The position numbers and the translations under genes are program-made. This document shows positions 1-16,245 of a DNA stretch of 64,000 nt, piece after piece (position 1 is the stretch's first letter; each line of letters opens with the position of its first letter). The stretch comes from RUG572 sp964386385 (GTDB lineage: Bacteria; Verrucomicrobiota; Kiritimatiellia; RFP12; UBA1067). Location of the stretch: contig CAYLRN010000009.1 in assembly GCA_964386385.1 (NCBI GenBank), positions 1-64,000 of the forward strand, written 5' to 3'. The notes beneath the pieces are model-generated. The model did no database searches. It worked only from the letters and a program-made list of their open reading frames with translations, and was not told the origin of the DNA.

Positions 1-81
1 CTCCAGCCCCCTTTCGGACCTGTCCGCAGTGGTCCAGTATATGATGCACTTTTCAACCTTTTCTTTTATCCATTTACCCCC

Positions 82-110
82 TTTCCTCCCCCGTCGTTTT
101 TTGCTACAAT
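82..110 (+). promoter_or_regulatory. Weak candidate promoter in the rpoB leader
   Basis: Bases 1-226 hold no gene that I can support. A TACAAT hexamer at 105-110 could be a -10 box. The -35 position 17 bases upstream (TTTCCT, 82-87) is poor. In many bacteria rpoB is co-transcribed with rplL, which would lie before this window, so this may be only an internal start. The rpoB ribosome binding site GAAAGGTA is at 213-220. Confidence 0.25.
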
Positions 111-226
111 GATACTTCGCCGTTGAAACAGTTAACAAAGTGGTCGCTTACCACACTTCATTCGCGGCGGACGCCGTAGTCGATTTAAACAGTCTTGAAA
201 CAGGTTCATTCTGAAAGGTAAGCTCA

Positions 227-4177
<3,951 letters not shown>

Positions 4178-4206
4178 CTGGAATTTCGTGACAGGAGTAC
4201 TTTCAG

Positions 4207-8625
<4,419 letters not shown>

Positions 8626-8659
8626 GACAGCAACTTAAATCATCGGAGGCAAAACCATC

Positions 8660-9529
8660 ATGGCACTCGTTCTCGGCCTGCCCAAGGGCAGTCTTCAGGA
8701 ATCCACCTTCGCGCTCTTCAGGCGCGCCGGGTTCAACGTCTCGTGTTCTTCGCGCTCGTACATTCCGTCAATCGACGATCCGGAAATCAGGTGCCGTCTT
8801 CTGCGCCCGCAGGAGATGTCGCGCTACGTCGAGCTGGGTCTGCTCGACGCCGGCATCTGCGGCTACGACTGGGTGTACGAGAACGGCAGCGACGTCCAGG
8901 AGGTCTGCGAGCTCAACTACTCCAAGGCCACGTCCAACCCCGTCCGCTGGGTTCTGGCCGTGCCCAACGACTCGCCGATCAAGTCCGTCAAGGACCTCGA
9001 GGGCAAGCGCATCTCCTCCGAGGCCGTCGGCCTCGTGAAGCGCTACCTCGACCAGAACGGAGTCAAGGCCGACGTCGAGTTCAGCTGGGGCGCGACGGAA
9101 GTCAAGGCCCCGGAACTCGTCGACGCGATCGTCGACCTCACGGAGACCGGCTCGTCCCTCCGCGCGAACAACCTCCGCATCGTCGACACGATTCTCACTT
9201 CCACGACGCGCATGATCGCGAACAGGAAGGCGTGGGCGGACGGCGCGAAGCGCGCGAAACTCGAGCAGCTCAAGATGCTTCTCATCGGCGCCCTCGACGC
9301 CCAGAAGCGCGTCCTTCTCAAGCTCAACGCGCCCGCTGCGAAACTGGACGCGATTACGGCCGCCCTCCCCGCGCTCCACGCGCCGACGGTCAACAAGCTC
9401 AACGACGCCGACTGGTACGCCGTGGAGTCCGTCGTCGAGGAGCACAAGGTGCGCGACCTGATCCCCGTCCTGCGCGACGCCGGTGCCACCGGCATCATCG
9501 AACTGCCCCTCAACAAGGTCATTTTCTAA
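8660..9529 (+). CDS. hisG: ATP phosphoribosyltransferase, long form
   Basis: The 289-aa protein matches the long, hexameric, feedback-regulated form of HisG, which condenses ATP and PRPP in the first step of histidine synthesis. The N-terminus LGLPKGSLQ, the DAGICGYDWVYENG segment and the PRPP-loop region DLTETGSSLRANNLRIVDTI are typical. The last 80 residues form the ACT-like histidine-binding domain ending in PLNKVIF. GGAGG at 8645-8649 precedes the ATG by ten bases. No other his gene is adjacent. Its position 34 bases after rpoC is unusual and may mean that it shares the rpoBC transcript. Confidence 0.95.
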   Translation: MALVLGLPKGSLQESTFALFRRAGFNVSCSSRSYIPSIDDPEIRCRLLRPQEMSRYVELGLLDAGICGYDWVYENGSDVQEVCELNYSKATSNPVRWVLAVPNDSPIKSVKDLEGKRISSEAVGLVKRYLDQNGVKADVEFSWGATEVKAPELVDAIVDLTETGSSLRANNLRIVDTILTSTTRMIANRKAWADGAKRAKLEQLKMLLIGALDAQKRVLLKLNAPAAKLDAITAALPALHAPTVNKLNDADWYAVESVVEEHKVRDLIPVLRDAGATGIIELPLNKVIF

Positions 9530-9535
9530 ACGGGT

Positions 9536-9562
9536 TATGAGTTGAAAGACTCTTAACTCATA
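9536..9562. repeat. Inverted repeat between hisG and the small basic-peptide gene
   Basis: TATGAGTT (9536-9543) and AACTCATA (9555-9562) form a perfect 8-bp stem with an 11-base loop. No U-tract follows, so it is not a convincing terminator; it could be an RNA stability or processing element ahead of the gene at 9598. Confidence 0.4.
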
Positions 9563-9597
9563 GCTCAAACAACCATACTTACCAAAGGAGGTCCGCG

Positions 9598-9687
9598 ATG
9601 GGTTCCATCAAGAAGAAGCGCCGCAAGAAAATGTCGAAGCACAAATACGACAAGCGCATGAAGGCGCAGCGCCACAAGAACAAGTAA
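9598..9687 (+). CDS. 29-aa basic ribosome-associated-type peptide (COX24/AURKAIP1 C-terminal family)
   Basis: A 29-residue, Lys/Arg/His-rich peptide begins MGSIKKKRRKKMSKHKY and ends RHKNK. This matches the short bacterial COX24_C/AURKAIP1-type proteins, homologous to the tail of mitochondrial small-subunit protein mS38 and known as very small ribosomal proteins in some phyla. The ATG has a full anti-16S match, AAAGGAGGT, at 9584-9592 with five bases spacing, the strongest ribosome binding site in the window, which argues for high expression. A strong hairpin follows at 9701-9740. Family membership rests on composition, length and the K-K-R-R-K-K-M-x-K-H-K pattern; a profile search would settle it. 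Confidence 0.8.
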   Translation: MGSIKKKRRKKMSKHKYDKRMKAQRHKNK

Positions 9688-9700
9688 GTCCACTTGAGAC

Positions 9701-9740
9701 GCCTAATGGCCCCGGGCCGCAAGGTCCGGGGCCATTAGGC
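9701..9740 (+). terminator. Hairpin terminator after the small basic-peptide gene
   Basis: An 18-bp stem with one G-T pair encloses a GCAA tetraloop, starting 13 bases after the stop codon. The following tract (ATCTCTTAAG) is weak in T, so termination strength is uncertain, but the stem is very stable and may also protect the 3' end. Confidence 0.75.
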
Positions 9741-10115
9741 ATCTCTTAAGTGGTTAAGAGTTAAGTGGTTAAGTTGCACGTGACCGGCGTTTCACCGGGA
9801 GGGCGCACGCCCTCATGCGCCGTCGCGATTGAAAGGGCGGGCGAAGGGGAGATTCGGTAGGGCGGGGCGTCCCGCCCCGCCGTCGCGGTTGAAATGGCGG
9901 GCGAGGTGACGATTCGGTAGGGCGGGGCGTCCCGCCCCGCCGTCGGTGTGTTGTTGCGGCGCGACGGGACGTCGCGCCCTACCGAGGGAGATCAAGTTGT
10001 CAAGTTGCACGCGCCCTCCCGTCCCGGTCGCGCAGGAGCGCGCCCCTCCCCGCTTGACCGGCTAAACCACTTGCCCGCTTGCCCACTTGCCCACTTAATC
10101 ACTTAATCGCCAATC
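9741..10115. repeat. Intergenic repeat cluster with inverted TTAAGTGG arrays at its ends
   Basis: No gene is supported here. The left end is two forward copies of TTAAGTGGTTAAG (about 9747-9775). The right end is the inverted form, CCACTT..CTTAATCACTTAATC (about 10065-10112). Between them lie a 60-base unit repeated in tandem (9819-9878 and 9879-9938), each containing the palindrome GGGCGGGGCGTCCCGCCCC, then the palindrome GCGCGACGGGACGTCGCGC near 9959-9980 and a GCGCAGGAGCGCG-type unit near 10030. The same units recur at 16.3, 32.1, 39.8 and 42.65 kb. Confidence 0.85.
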
Positions 10116-10156
10116 CTCTGTCACTGCTCCGTCACCAAAAAGGCCAAAATAGGGGC

Positions 10157-10185
10157 TTGCTTTTCCGCGGAAAATGCCGTATCAT
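10157..10185 (+). promoter_or_regulatory. Promoter of tRNA-Ser
   Basis: TTGCTT (10157-10162) and TATCAT (10180-10185) are separated by 17 bases, and the tRNA starts 18 bases after the -10 box. This is a good sigma-70-type promoter and sets the local style (TTGC-type -35) seen again before rpsL and tRNA-Ala. Confidence 0.8.
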
Positions 10186-10203
10186 ATACAACACTTTCCT
10201 CAA

Positions 10204-10297
10204 GGAGGGATGGCCGAGTGGCTGAAGGCAGCGGTTTGCTAAATCGCCATACGGACTAATCTCCGTATCGAGGGTTCGAATCCCTCTCCCTCCGCCA
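10204..10297 (+). tRNA. tRNA-Ser(GCT)
   Basis: The acceptor stem GGAGGGA/TCCCTCC pairs perfectly, the discriminator is G10294 and CCA is encoded (10295-10297). The anticodon stem is GCGGT/ATCGC around loop TTGCTAA, giving anticodon GCT at 10238-10240, which reads AGC and AGU. The long variable arm (ACGGA...TCCGT) is the class II mark of serine tRNAs. The T-loop GGTTCGAATCC is standard. Confidence 0.97.
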
Positions 10298-10356
10298 TTC
10301 GCGTGCATTCCGCGAATGGGCATATGTGAAGCGCGTATGTTTTCTTTTATGCCCCC

Positions 10357-10385
10357 TTGCGCTTTCCCCCGTCTTATGCTAGAAT
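10357..10385 (+). promoter_or_regulatory. Promoter of rpsL-rpsG
   Basis: TTGCGC (10357-10362) and TAGAAT (10380-10385) with a 17-base spacer lie 38 bases before the rpsL start. It overlaps the apparent 5' extension of the rpsL frame, which is evidence that translation begins at 10423 and not upstream. Confidence 0.8.
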
Positions 10386-10422
10386 AGAACACTGTTTTGG
10401 AAAAGCAAGGAATCATACATTC

Positions 10423-10806
10423 ATGCCGACAATCAATCAGTTGATTCGCAAGGGACGCCGTCCCCTCGCGACGCATTCGAAATCGCCTGCGCTCAAGGCG
10501 TGTCCTCAGCGCCGTGGCGTCTGTCTGGTCGTCAAGACGATGACGCCCAAGAAGCCTAACTCGGCTCTCCGCAAGGTCGCCCGTGTGCGCCTTACGACCG
10601 GCGTCGAGGTGACGGCCTACATCCCCGGCGAGGGGCACAACCTCCAGGAGCACAGCGTCGTGCTCGTTCGCGGCGGTCGTGTGAAGGACCTTCCTGGCGT
10701 TCGCTACCACATCATCCGCGGTGTCCTCGATTCGCTCGGCGTCGCCGGCCGCAATCGCAGCCGTTCCAAGTACGGCGTGAAGCACCAGAAGGACGAGAAG
10801 AAGTAA
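10423..10806 (+). CDS. rpsL: 30S ribosomal protein S12 (uS12)
   Basis: The 127-aa protein begins MPTINQLIRKGR and contains PKKPNSALRKVARVRLT, the decoding-centre loop in which lysine changes give streptomycin resistance; both lysines are wild type. LPGVRYHIIRG is the conserved segment with the Asp that is methylthiolated in other bacteria. The frame is open further upstream, but the family start is ATG 10423, preceded by AAGGA at 10407-10411 and lying after the promoter. rpsG follows after 10 bases. tuf and fusA, common neighbours in a str operon, are absent here. Confidence 0.98.
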   Translation: MPTINQLIRKGRRPLATHSKSPALKACPQRRGVCLVVKTMTPKKPNSALRKVARVRLTTGVEVTAYIPGEGHNLQEHSVVLVRGGRVKDLPGVRYHIIRGVLDSLGVAGRNRSRSKYGVKHQKDEKK

Positions 10807-10816
10807 GGGATAAGCC

Positions 10817-11338
10817 ATGTCCAGACGTTCCAGGAAAATCGAGAAGCGGGTAACCCGCGATCCCAAGTTCAATTCCGAGCTCGTCGCCCACGTGATTCGC
10901 GTGATCATGAAGGACGGCAAGAAGACGACGGCGGAGAAGATCGTCTACGGCGCCATTGAGAAGATCGCCGAAGAGGTTGCCAAGAACCCCGCGAAGTTCG
11001 TGAAGGGCGAGGGCGACCAGAAGGTTGCCGTCACCGAGCCGATTGAGATCGTCCAGTCCGCCATCGAGAACATGAAGCCGAAAGTGGAAGTCAAGACGCG
11101 TCGCGTCGGTGGCACCACCTATCCGGTCCCTGTCGAGATCAATCCCGTCCGCCAGCTCTCGCTGGCCCTCCGCTGGATGACCACGTACGCCTCCGCCCGT
11201 CACGGCATGGGAATGCCGGCCGCGGTCGCCGCTGAAATCGTCGATGCGTTTCAGGGGCAGGGCAACGTCATCAAGAAGCGTGACGACGTGCACAAGATGG
11301 CCCAGGCGAACAAGGCCTTTGCGCACTACGCATGGTAA
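10817..11338 (+). CDS. rpsG: 30S ribosomal protein S7 (uS7)
   Basis: The 173-aa protein is uS7, the primary 16S 3'-domain binder that organises the small-subunit head. It starts MSRRSRKIEKR and has the GGTTYPVPVEI beta-hairpin and the KRDDVHKMAQANKAFAHYAW C-terminus. It is about 17 residues longer than E. coli S7, mainly in the segment around residues 55-70. AAGGGA (10805-10810) precedes the ATG. A strong terminator follows at once, so rpsL-rpsG is a two-gene unit. Confidence 0.98.
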   Translation: MSRRSRKIEKRVTRDPKFNSELVAHVIRVIMKDGKKTTAEKIVYGAIEKIAEEVAKNPAKFVKGEGDQKVAVTEPIEIVQSAIENMKPKVEVKTRRVGGTTYPVPVEINPVRQLSLALRWMTTYASARHGMGMPAAVAAEIVDAFQGQGNVIKKRDDVHKMAQANKAFAHYAW

Positions 11339-11361
11339 TTCGCATCGCTTTTCCAAAACAG

Positions 11362-11396
11362 GTCGAAAGGGCCGGTCGTCAGACCGGCTCTTTTTC
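11362..11396 (+). terminator. Rho-independent terminator of rpsL-rpsG
   Basis: GCCGGTC (11371-11377) and GACCGGC (11382-11388) form a GC-rich stem, extended by G-T and A-T pairs, with a tetraloop and followed by CTCTTTTTCTT. This is a classic intrinsic terminator 24 bases after the rpsG stop. Confidence 0.9.
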
Positions 11397-11423
11397 TTGC
11401 AAACCGGAGAAGGGAATCGGCAT

Positions 11424-12203
11424 ATGCGTTTCTACTGGATAGGCGCCCTCATCGGCAGCTCCCTTTTCAGCCGGACGCCTCCGTTCGTGCGCCTTCTCGG
11501 CGCCGTCGCCGGCTTTTTCGTGGAGCGGTGGATCAGGCAGAACGCCGAGGGCGACGCCGCGCGCCGCCGCTCCGCGAACGAGCTTGTCGTCCTCCGCGCC
11601 ATATCGGCCATGCTCGCGAAGATCGCGAAGGCCGACGGACGCATCTCGGCCGACGAGGTCCGCTACTGCGAACGTCTCTTCGACAGCCTCGGCCTTCGCG
11701 GCGAAAGGCGCGCGTTCTGCATTCGCATATTCCAGGGCGCGAAGGCGGACGGGCGTTCCGTGTACGAGTACGCCGACGAGTTCGCGCGGGCACAGGGCGA
11801 CGTCTCCATCCGCGAAATCGTCTATGGCGTCCTCTGGGACCTCGCCTGCGTGGACGGCGTCGTCTCGCCGGCGGAGCAGACGATACTCGAAAACCTAGTC
11901 CGCCACCTCCGCATAGACCCCCGCCAGTACGTCTGGCAGCGCAGCCGCCACGGTCTTTCCGGCGGCGGGCCTGGCGGTTCAGGTTTGGAAGCCGGCGCCC
12001 CGGATCCGTACGACCTCCTGGGATGCCGGCGCGGCGATTCCGACGAGACGGTGAGGCGCGCGTACCGGGAAAAGGCCAAGCGCCTCCATCCCGACCTCCT
12101 GCGGCAGAGGGGACTCTCGGACGAACTGATGAGGGACGCGAACGAGCAGATGGCGCGCGTCAACGCCGCATGGGACGAAATTAGGCGCGAACGCGGACTG
12201 TGA
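11424..12203 (+). CDS. TerB-like/J-domain co-chaperone (DjlA type)
   Basis: The 259-aa protein starts with one short hydrophobic segment (MRFYWIGALIGSS), continues with a TerB-like acidic helical domain (about residues 45-150; KIAKADGRISADEV and CVDGVVSPAEQ are the two repeated Asp-rich motifs) and ends with a J domain (about residues 195-255) whose HPD motif is in RLHPDLL. This is the order of DjlA, a membrane-anchored partner of DnaK. The frame is open back into rpsG, but ATG 11424 follows the terminator and has GAGAAGGGA upstream, so it is the likely start. A Gly-rich linker (SGGGPGGSG) joins the two domains. Confidence 0.85.
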   Translation: MRFYWIGALIGSSLFSRTPPFVRLLGAVAGFFVERWIRQNAEGDAARRRSANELVVLRAISAMLAKIAKADGRISADEVRYCERLFDSLGLRGERRAFCIRIFQGAKADGRSVYEYADEFARAQGDVSIREIVYGVLWDLACVDGVVSPAEQTILENLVRHLRIDPRQYVWQRSRHGLSGGGPGGSGLEAGAPDPYDLLGCRRGDSDETVRRAYREKAKRLHPDLLRQRGLSDELMRDANEQMARVNAAWDEIRRERGL

Positions 12204-12257
12204 CGCCCATGGCGCGTGTTCCCGCCGGAAAAAACTCCTCGCGGCGCCGTGCGTTTA

Positions 12258-12266
12258 TGATATAAT
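12258..12266 (+). promoter_or_regulatory. Extended -10 promoter giving a probable leaderless mRNA
   Basis: TGATATAAT (12258-12266) is a TGN-extended consensus -10 box. There is no recognisable -35. Exactly seven bases separate it from the ATG at 12274, so transcription is expected to start at or next to the A of the start codon. No ribosome binding site could fit in the remaining space. Confidence 0.7.
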
Positions 12267-12273
12267 CACCCCC

Positions 12274-13077
12274 ATGAGTTTTCCCTTGAAATTGGACAGG
12301 CCGCTCGTTGTCTTCGACATCGAGTCGACCGGGCTTAACCCGCGCAGCGACCGCATCGTCGAACTTGCCGCCATCCGCGTCGAGCCGACCGGCGAGGAGA
12401 AGTCGAAGTGCTGGCTGCTGAACCCCGGCGTCCCCATCCCGCCGGAGACGACGCAGATACACGGCATTACGGACGACATCGTGAAGAACTGCCCGAAGTT
12501 CGCGGACGTTGCGGACGAGGTGGAGGCGTTCTTCGCCGGGTGCGACGTTTCGGGGTTCAACTGCGACAGGTTCGACGTTCCCTGCCTCGAGGCCGAGTTC
12601 GAGCGCGCCGGCAAGTCGTTTGGCGACCTTTCGCGCCGCCATGTCGACGTCCAGCGCATATACCACAAAAAGGAGCCGCGCGACCTCACCGCGGCAGTCC
12701 GGTTCTACTGCGGCCGCGACCACGATGGGGCGCACGGCGCCGAGGCCGACGCGCGCGCGACGCTCGACGTCCTCAAGGCCCAGTTCGCGAAGTACCCCGA
12801 CCTGCCGGACACCGCGGCGGCCCTTGACCTCTATCTCGTCCCCAGGGATCCCCTCAACGCCGACCGGCAGGGGCTTTTTCGCTGGATCAACGGACACCTC
12901 TGCGTCAACTTCGGTCAGATGCGGGGCAAGAAGCTTGCGGACATGTTCACCAGCGAGAAGAAATGGCTCAAGTGGTTTGTCGGCGGCAATTTCGCGCCGG
13001 ACGCCCGCGCGATTGCGCGCGACCTCCTGGAGAAGGGCGTCCTTCCCCCAAAGCCGCCCGAGGCCTCCGGCAAATGA
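12274..13077 (+). CDS. DnaQ-like DEDDh 3'-5' exonuclease
   Basis: The 267-aa protein opens with the ExoI motif FDIESTGLNPRSDRIVELAA, has SGFNCDRFDVPCLEAEF (ExoII region) and HGAEADARATLDVL (ExoIII, with the His and last Asp of the DEDDh set). It therefore belongs with the proofreading epsilon-type exonucleases. A C-terminal segment (about residues 205-255, NFGQMRGKKLADM...WLKWFVGGNF) resembles the small DUF3820-type domain found on some stand-alone DnaQ proteins. The role may be DNA repair rather than replication; the window has no polymerase III alpha gene. The start is fixed by the promoter seven bases upstream. Confidence 0.85.
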   Translation: MSFPLKLDRPLVVFDIESTGLNPRSDRIVELAAIRVEPTGEEKSKCWLLNPGVPIPPETTQIHGITDDIVKNCPKFADVADEVEAFFAGCDVSGFNCDRFDVPCLEAEFERAGKSFGDLSRRHVDVQRIYHKKEPRDLTAAVRFYCGRDHDGAHGAEADARATLDVLKAQFAKYPDLPDTAAALDLYLVPRDPLNADRQGLFRWINGHLCVNFGQMRGKKLADMFTSEKKWLKWFVGGNFAPDARAIARDLLEKGVLPPKPPEASGK

Positions 13078-13125
13078 GCCGCGATGCAGTCTGCAGAACG
13101 TCTTAAATGGAAAGTGGTTTCGATC

Positions 13126-14145
13126 ATGACGCTTGAAGAACTTGAAAAGGGGCGGGCGGATTCGCTCGCCGAAATCTCCGCCGCGGCTGACGCCGCCGCA
13201 GTCGAACGCCTCCGCATAAAGTATGTCGGACGCAACGGTCTCATCCCCGCGCTTGTCAAGGGAATGAAGGACGTCCCGAAGGAAGAGCGCCCCGCTTTCG
13301 GCAAGGCCGTTCAGGCATGGCGCGCCGAAGTCGAGGCCGCGCTTTCCGCCAAGGGCGACCTCGCAAAGCCGGCCGCAGGGTCTGCGGAGCGCGTAGACGC
13401 CACTCTGCCTGGACGCTGGCCGTCCTCCGGCGTGGAGCATCCGCTGAGCCGCGTCATCGCCGACGCCGCGCGCATCTTCGGAAAGCTGGGCTTCACCGTG
13501 GCCGACGGTCCGGACATCGAGAACCCCTTCAACAACTTCACCGCGCTGAACACGCCGCCGCACCATCCCTCGCAGGACCGCAGCGACACGTTCTGGCTCG
13601 CCGACGATTCGCTTCTCCGTACCCAGACGTCGCCCGTGCAGATCCGCACCATGCTTTCGGCCGGCAGACCGCCCGTTCGCGTGATCTGCCCCGGCCGCAC
13701 CTATCGGCGCGACACGACGGACGCTACGCACTCCGCCAACTTCCACCAGATCGAGGGCCTTTACGTCGACACGAAGCCGGTCTCCCTCGCCGACCTGAAG
13801 AGCGTGCTCGCCTACTTCGCCTCCGAGATGATGGGACAGGGCGTCGGCGTCCGCTTCCGCCCCCACTTCTTCCCGTTCACCGAGCCGAGCGTGGAAGTGG
13901 ACTTCACCTGCCATGTCTGCAAGGGCAGGGGATGCGGCGTCTGCAAGCAGAGCGGCTGGATTGAAATCGCCGGCGCCGGAATGGTCGACCCCCGCGTGTT
14001 CAGGCACGTCGGCTGGAATCCCGACGAGGTCAGCGGCTATGCGTTCGGCTTCGGCGTGGAGCGCATCGCGATGATAAAGTACGGCATCCCCGACATCCGT
14101 TGGCTCTACGACAACGACCTCCGCTTCCTGTCGCAGCTTGCGTAG
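13126..14145 (+). CDS. pheS: Phenylalanine-tRNA ligase alpha subunit
   Basis: The 339-aa class II synthetase subunit charges tRNA-Phe as an (alpha beta)2 complex. Seen are the GPDIENPFNNFTALN segment, motif 2 around RTYRRDTTDATHSANFHQIEG, the Cys-containing CHVCKGRGCGVCKQSGW loop and motif 3 GFGVERIAMIKYG. The N-terminal 90 residues are the coiled-coil arm. An ATG at 13084 in the same frame would add 14 residues; the family start MTLEELEK at 13126 is preferred, though its ribosome binding site is weak. pheT is not next to it, which is unusual but not rare. Confidence 0.96.
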   Translation: MTLEELEKGRADSLAEISAAADAAAVERLRIKYVGRNGLIPALVKGMKDVPKEERPAFGKAVQAWRAEVEAALSAKGDLAKPAAGSAERVDATLPGRWPSSGVEHPLSRVIADAARIFGKLGFTVADGPDIENPFNNFTALNTPPHHPSQDRSDTFWLADDSLLRTQTSPVQIRTMLSAGRPPVRVICPGRTYRRDTTDATHSANFHQIEGLYVDTKPVSLADLKSVLAYFASEMMGQGVGVRFRPHFFPFTEPSVEVDFTCHVCKGRGCGVCKQSGWIEIAGAGMVDPRVFRHVGWNPDEVSGYAFGFGVERIAMIKYGIPDIRWLYDNDLRFLSQLA

Positions 14146-14283
14146 GTTTTTGCCCTTCGGGATTTTCCGCAGGACAGGGGCGTCGTTTCTTCCGCAGAGG
14201 TCGCAGAGAAAGTGCGTTGAGGTTTCTTCGTGAACAGCAAGACATGTCGATTTCATCTCCGCGTCTCCGCGTCTCTGCGTGAG

Positions 14284-16245
14284 ATGACCATGGTGGCTGC
14301 GGTTGCCGCGATGGCCGGGACGTGCCTCTTCGGCGGAATCGCGCCGAGGGCGATGGACGTGCTGCCGCTTGGTGCGGTGCGTCCGGAAGGATGGCTGCGC
14401 CTCCAGCTCGAGCGCCAGCGCGACGGACTCACCGGACGTGCCGAGGAACTCTACGACGACATCGGCAATTCCGACTGGCTCACCGGCGGGAAGCGCGGCG
14501 GACAGTACGGTTGGGAGCGCGGCCCATACTATGCCAAGGGGCTTGTCGCGCTTGCGTTCGTCCTGGACGACGAAACGCTCAAGGCGCGGGCGAAGCGGTG
14601 GGTAGACGCGCTTCTCGCCTCGCAGCGTCCTAACGGCGACTTCGGCCCGAAGAACGACAACTGGTGGGCGAACATGGTCGCCCTCCACTACGCGCGCGAC
14701 TGGGCGGAGGCAGCGGGCGACGCCCGCGTCGAGCCGTTTCTGCGCCGCTATTTCGCCTACCAGTCGAAGCGGCTTGCCGAGCGTCCGCTCATGGCGGATT
14801 CCGCGTGGGCCGCCTGCCGCGGCGGAGACGAACTTGAAGTCGTGCTGTGGCTTTACGACAGGACGAAGGACGAGTCGCTTCTCGATTTCGCCCGCCTTGT
14901 CTCTTCGCAGACGTCCGACTGGACTACCTACTACCACGACGGCGGCGACGGCGGATGGGGCAGCGGCTACCGCAGCCACGTCGTGAACTTCATGCAGGGG
15001 TTGAAAGCGCCCGCGCTCAAGAGCCGCCTCTCCGGCGACGTCCGCGACCGTTCGGCATATCGCGCCGCGTTCGACCCTGACGGCTGGGCGATGCGGATGA
15101 ACGGGCGCGTGGACCGGATGGTGAACGCGACGGAGCCGCTTTCCGGGCGCAGCGCAAGCGAGGGGACAGAACTGTGCGCGACGGCGGAGCGGATTCTTTC
15201 GTGCCGAGACGTGATTTCCTCGATCGGCGACGTGACGGCGGCGGACGACATGGAGGTCGTGGCGTTCAACGTTCTCCCGGCGACGCTCGGAGACGACGGG
15301 AAGGGGATGCGCTACTATCTCGTCCTCAACCAGACGCGATGCGGCGCGAGGCATGGATTCGGCTTCAACTGCAACGGCGACGGGACCTGCATGACGCCCG
15401 GCCCCGACGCCGGCTTCGGTTGCTGCCGCTCGAACTTCCACTTCGCGTGGCCGAAGTTCGTGCAGTCTCTCTGGATGCGCAAGGACGGGGGCCTGGCGGC
15501 GGTCGCCTACGCGCCGGCCGTTGTTTCGACGGACGTCGCCACCATCCGCGCGTCCGGCGTCTACCCGTTCGGCGACAGCGTCCGGCTCGACGTCGTCAAG
15601 GCGAACGGCGGCGCATGGCCGCTGTTCGTGCGCATTCCGGCTTGGAGCGGGTCGGCGGACGTGAAGGTGAACGGCGAGTCCGTCGCCGGCGCGAAGGCGG
15701 GCGAGTTCCTGCGCATCGACCGGCAGTGGACGGCAGGCGACGCGGTCGACCTTGCGTTCACGGCCGACATCGTCGCGGAGCGCGGAATCAACGATTCCGT
15801 CGCCGTGCGCCGAGGACCGCTCGTCTACGCGCTCAAGCTGGCCACCGACGTCAAGGCCGTGCCATCGAAGACGCTTGCTAAGGAAGCCCCGAGGGAACTT
15901 CGCGAGACTGTCTTCCCCGCCCGCGAATACGCGGCGAAGGAGCCGTGGAACCGCGTGCTTGTGCTGAAGGGCGGACAGCGGCCTGACGCCGCGTTCGAGC
16001 CGGCCGTCGCATCGCCCGCGGACCCGTTCGTCCATGGGGCTTCGCCGTGCCGGATCGTGGCGAATGCCGGATTCACCGACTACGCCGGCTGGGGGACGTT
16101 CAACGTCGCCTGGGGCGGCGGGCGTCCAGTCGAGCCGCCGCCGTCACCGGTGGCGCAGTCGCGCGTCAGGGACGTCGCCGCGGCGGAACTCGTTCCGCTC
16201 GGCTCCACGCAAGTCCGCATCACGCTTTTTCCGTGGACGCGCTGA
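14284..16245 (+). CDS. Secreted GH127-family (DUF1680) glycoside hydrolase, probable beta-L-arabinofuranosidase
   Basis: The 653-aa protein has an N-terminal hydrophobic leader (MTMVAAVAAMAGTCLFGG) and then an alpha/alpha-barrel of the GH127 type. The four residues that bind zinc in the Bifidobacterium enzyme HypBA1 (E338, C340, C417, C418) have matches here at E296, C298, C380 and C381 (in ELC and GCC); the second Cys of the pair is the proposed nucleophile. GH127 enzymes remove beta-L-arabinofuranose from plant glycans. The start is uncertain: GTG 14230, ATG 14284 and ATG 14290 are in frame, none with a good ribosome binding site; the leader argues for 14284. Bases 14146-14283 contain a phrase (CCGCGTCTCTGCGTGAGA) that looks like a dispersed intergenic repeat. 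Confidence 0.85.
   Translation: MTMVAAVAAMAGTCLFGGIAPRAMDVLPLGAVRPEGWLRLQLERQRDGLTGRAEELYDDIGNSDWLTGGKRGGQYGWERGPYYAKGLVALAFVLDDETLKARAKRWVDALLASQRPNGDFGPKNDNWWANMVALHYARDWAEAAGDARVEPFLRRYFAYQSKRLAERPLMADSAWAACRGGDELEVVLWLYDRTKDESLLDFARLVSSQTSDWTTYYHDGGDGGWGSGYRSHVVNFMQGLKAPALKSRLSGDVRDRSAYRAAFDPDGWAMRMNGRVDRMVNATEPLSGRSASEGTELCATAERILSCRDVISSIGDVTAADDMEVVAFNVLPATLGDDGKGMRYYLVLNQTRCGARHGFGFNCNGDGTCMTPGPDAGFGCCRSNFHFAWPKFVQSLWMRKDGGLAAVAYAPAVVSTDVATIRASGVYPFGDSVRLDVVKANGGAWPLFVRIPAWSGSADVKVNGESVAGAKAGEFLRIDRQWTAGDAVDLAFTADIVAERGINDSVAVRRGPLVYALKLATDVKAVPSKTLAKEAPRELRETVFPAREYAAKEPWNRVLVLKGGQRPDAAFEPAVASPADPFVHGASPCRIVANAGFTDYAGWGTFNVAWGGGRPVEPPPSPVAQSRVRDVAAAELVPLGSTQVRITLFPWTR

Noticed and set aside
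123..151. TTGAAA at 123-128 as a -35 box for rpoB
   Set aside because: No acceptable -10 hexamer lies 16-18 bases downstream.
9819..9938. Possible CRISPR array
   Set aside because: Only two tandem 60-base units exist, with no variable spacers between conserved repeats, and no cas genes are present.
14146..14283. Riboswitch or leader RNA before the GH127 gene
   Set aside because: No conserved riboswitch core is recognisable; the stretch is better explained by a dispersed GTCTCTGCG-type repeat phrase.
12181..16035. 1284-codon minus-strand frame opposite the DnaQ, pheS and GH127 genes
   Set aside because: It crosses three well-supported plus-strand genes and their intergenic regions and has no recognisable domain.
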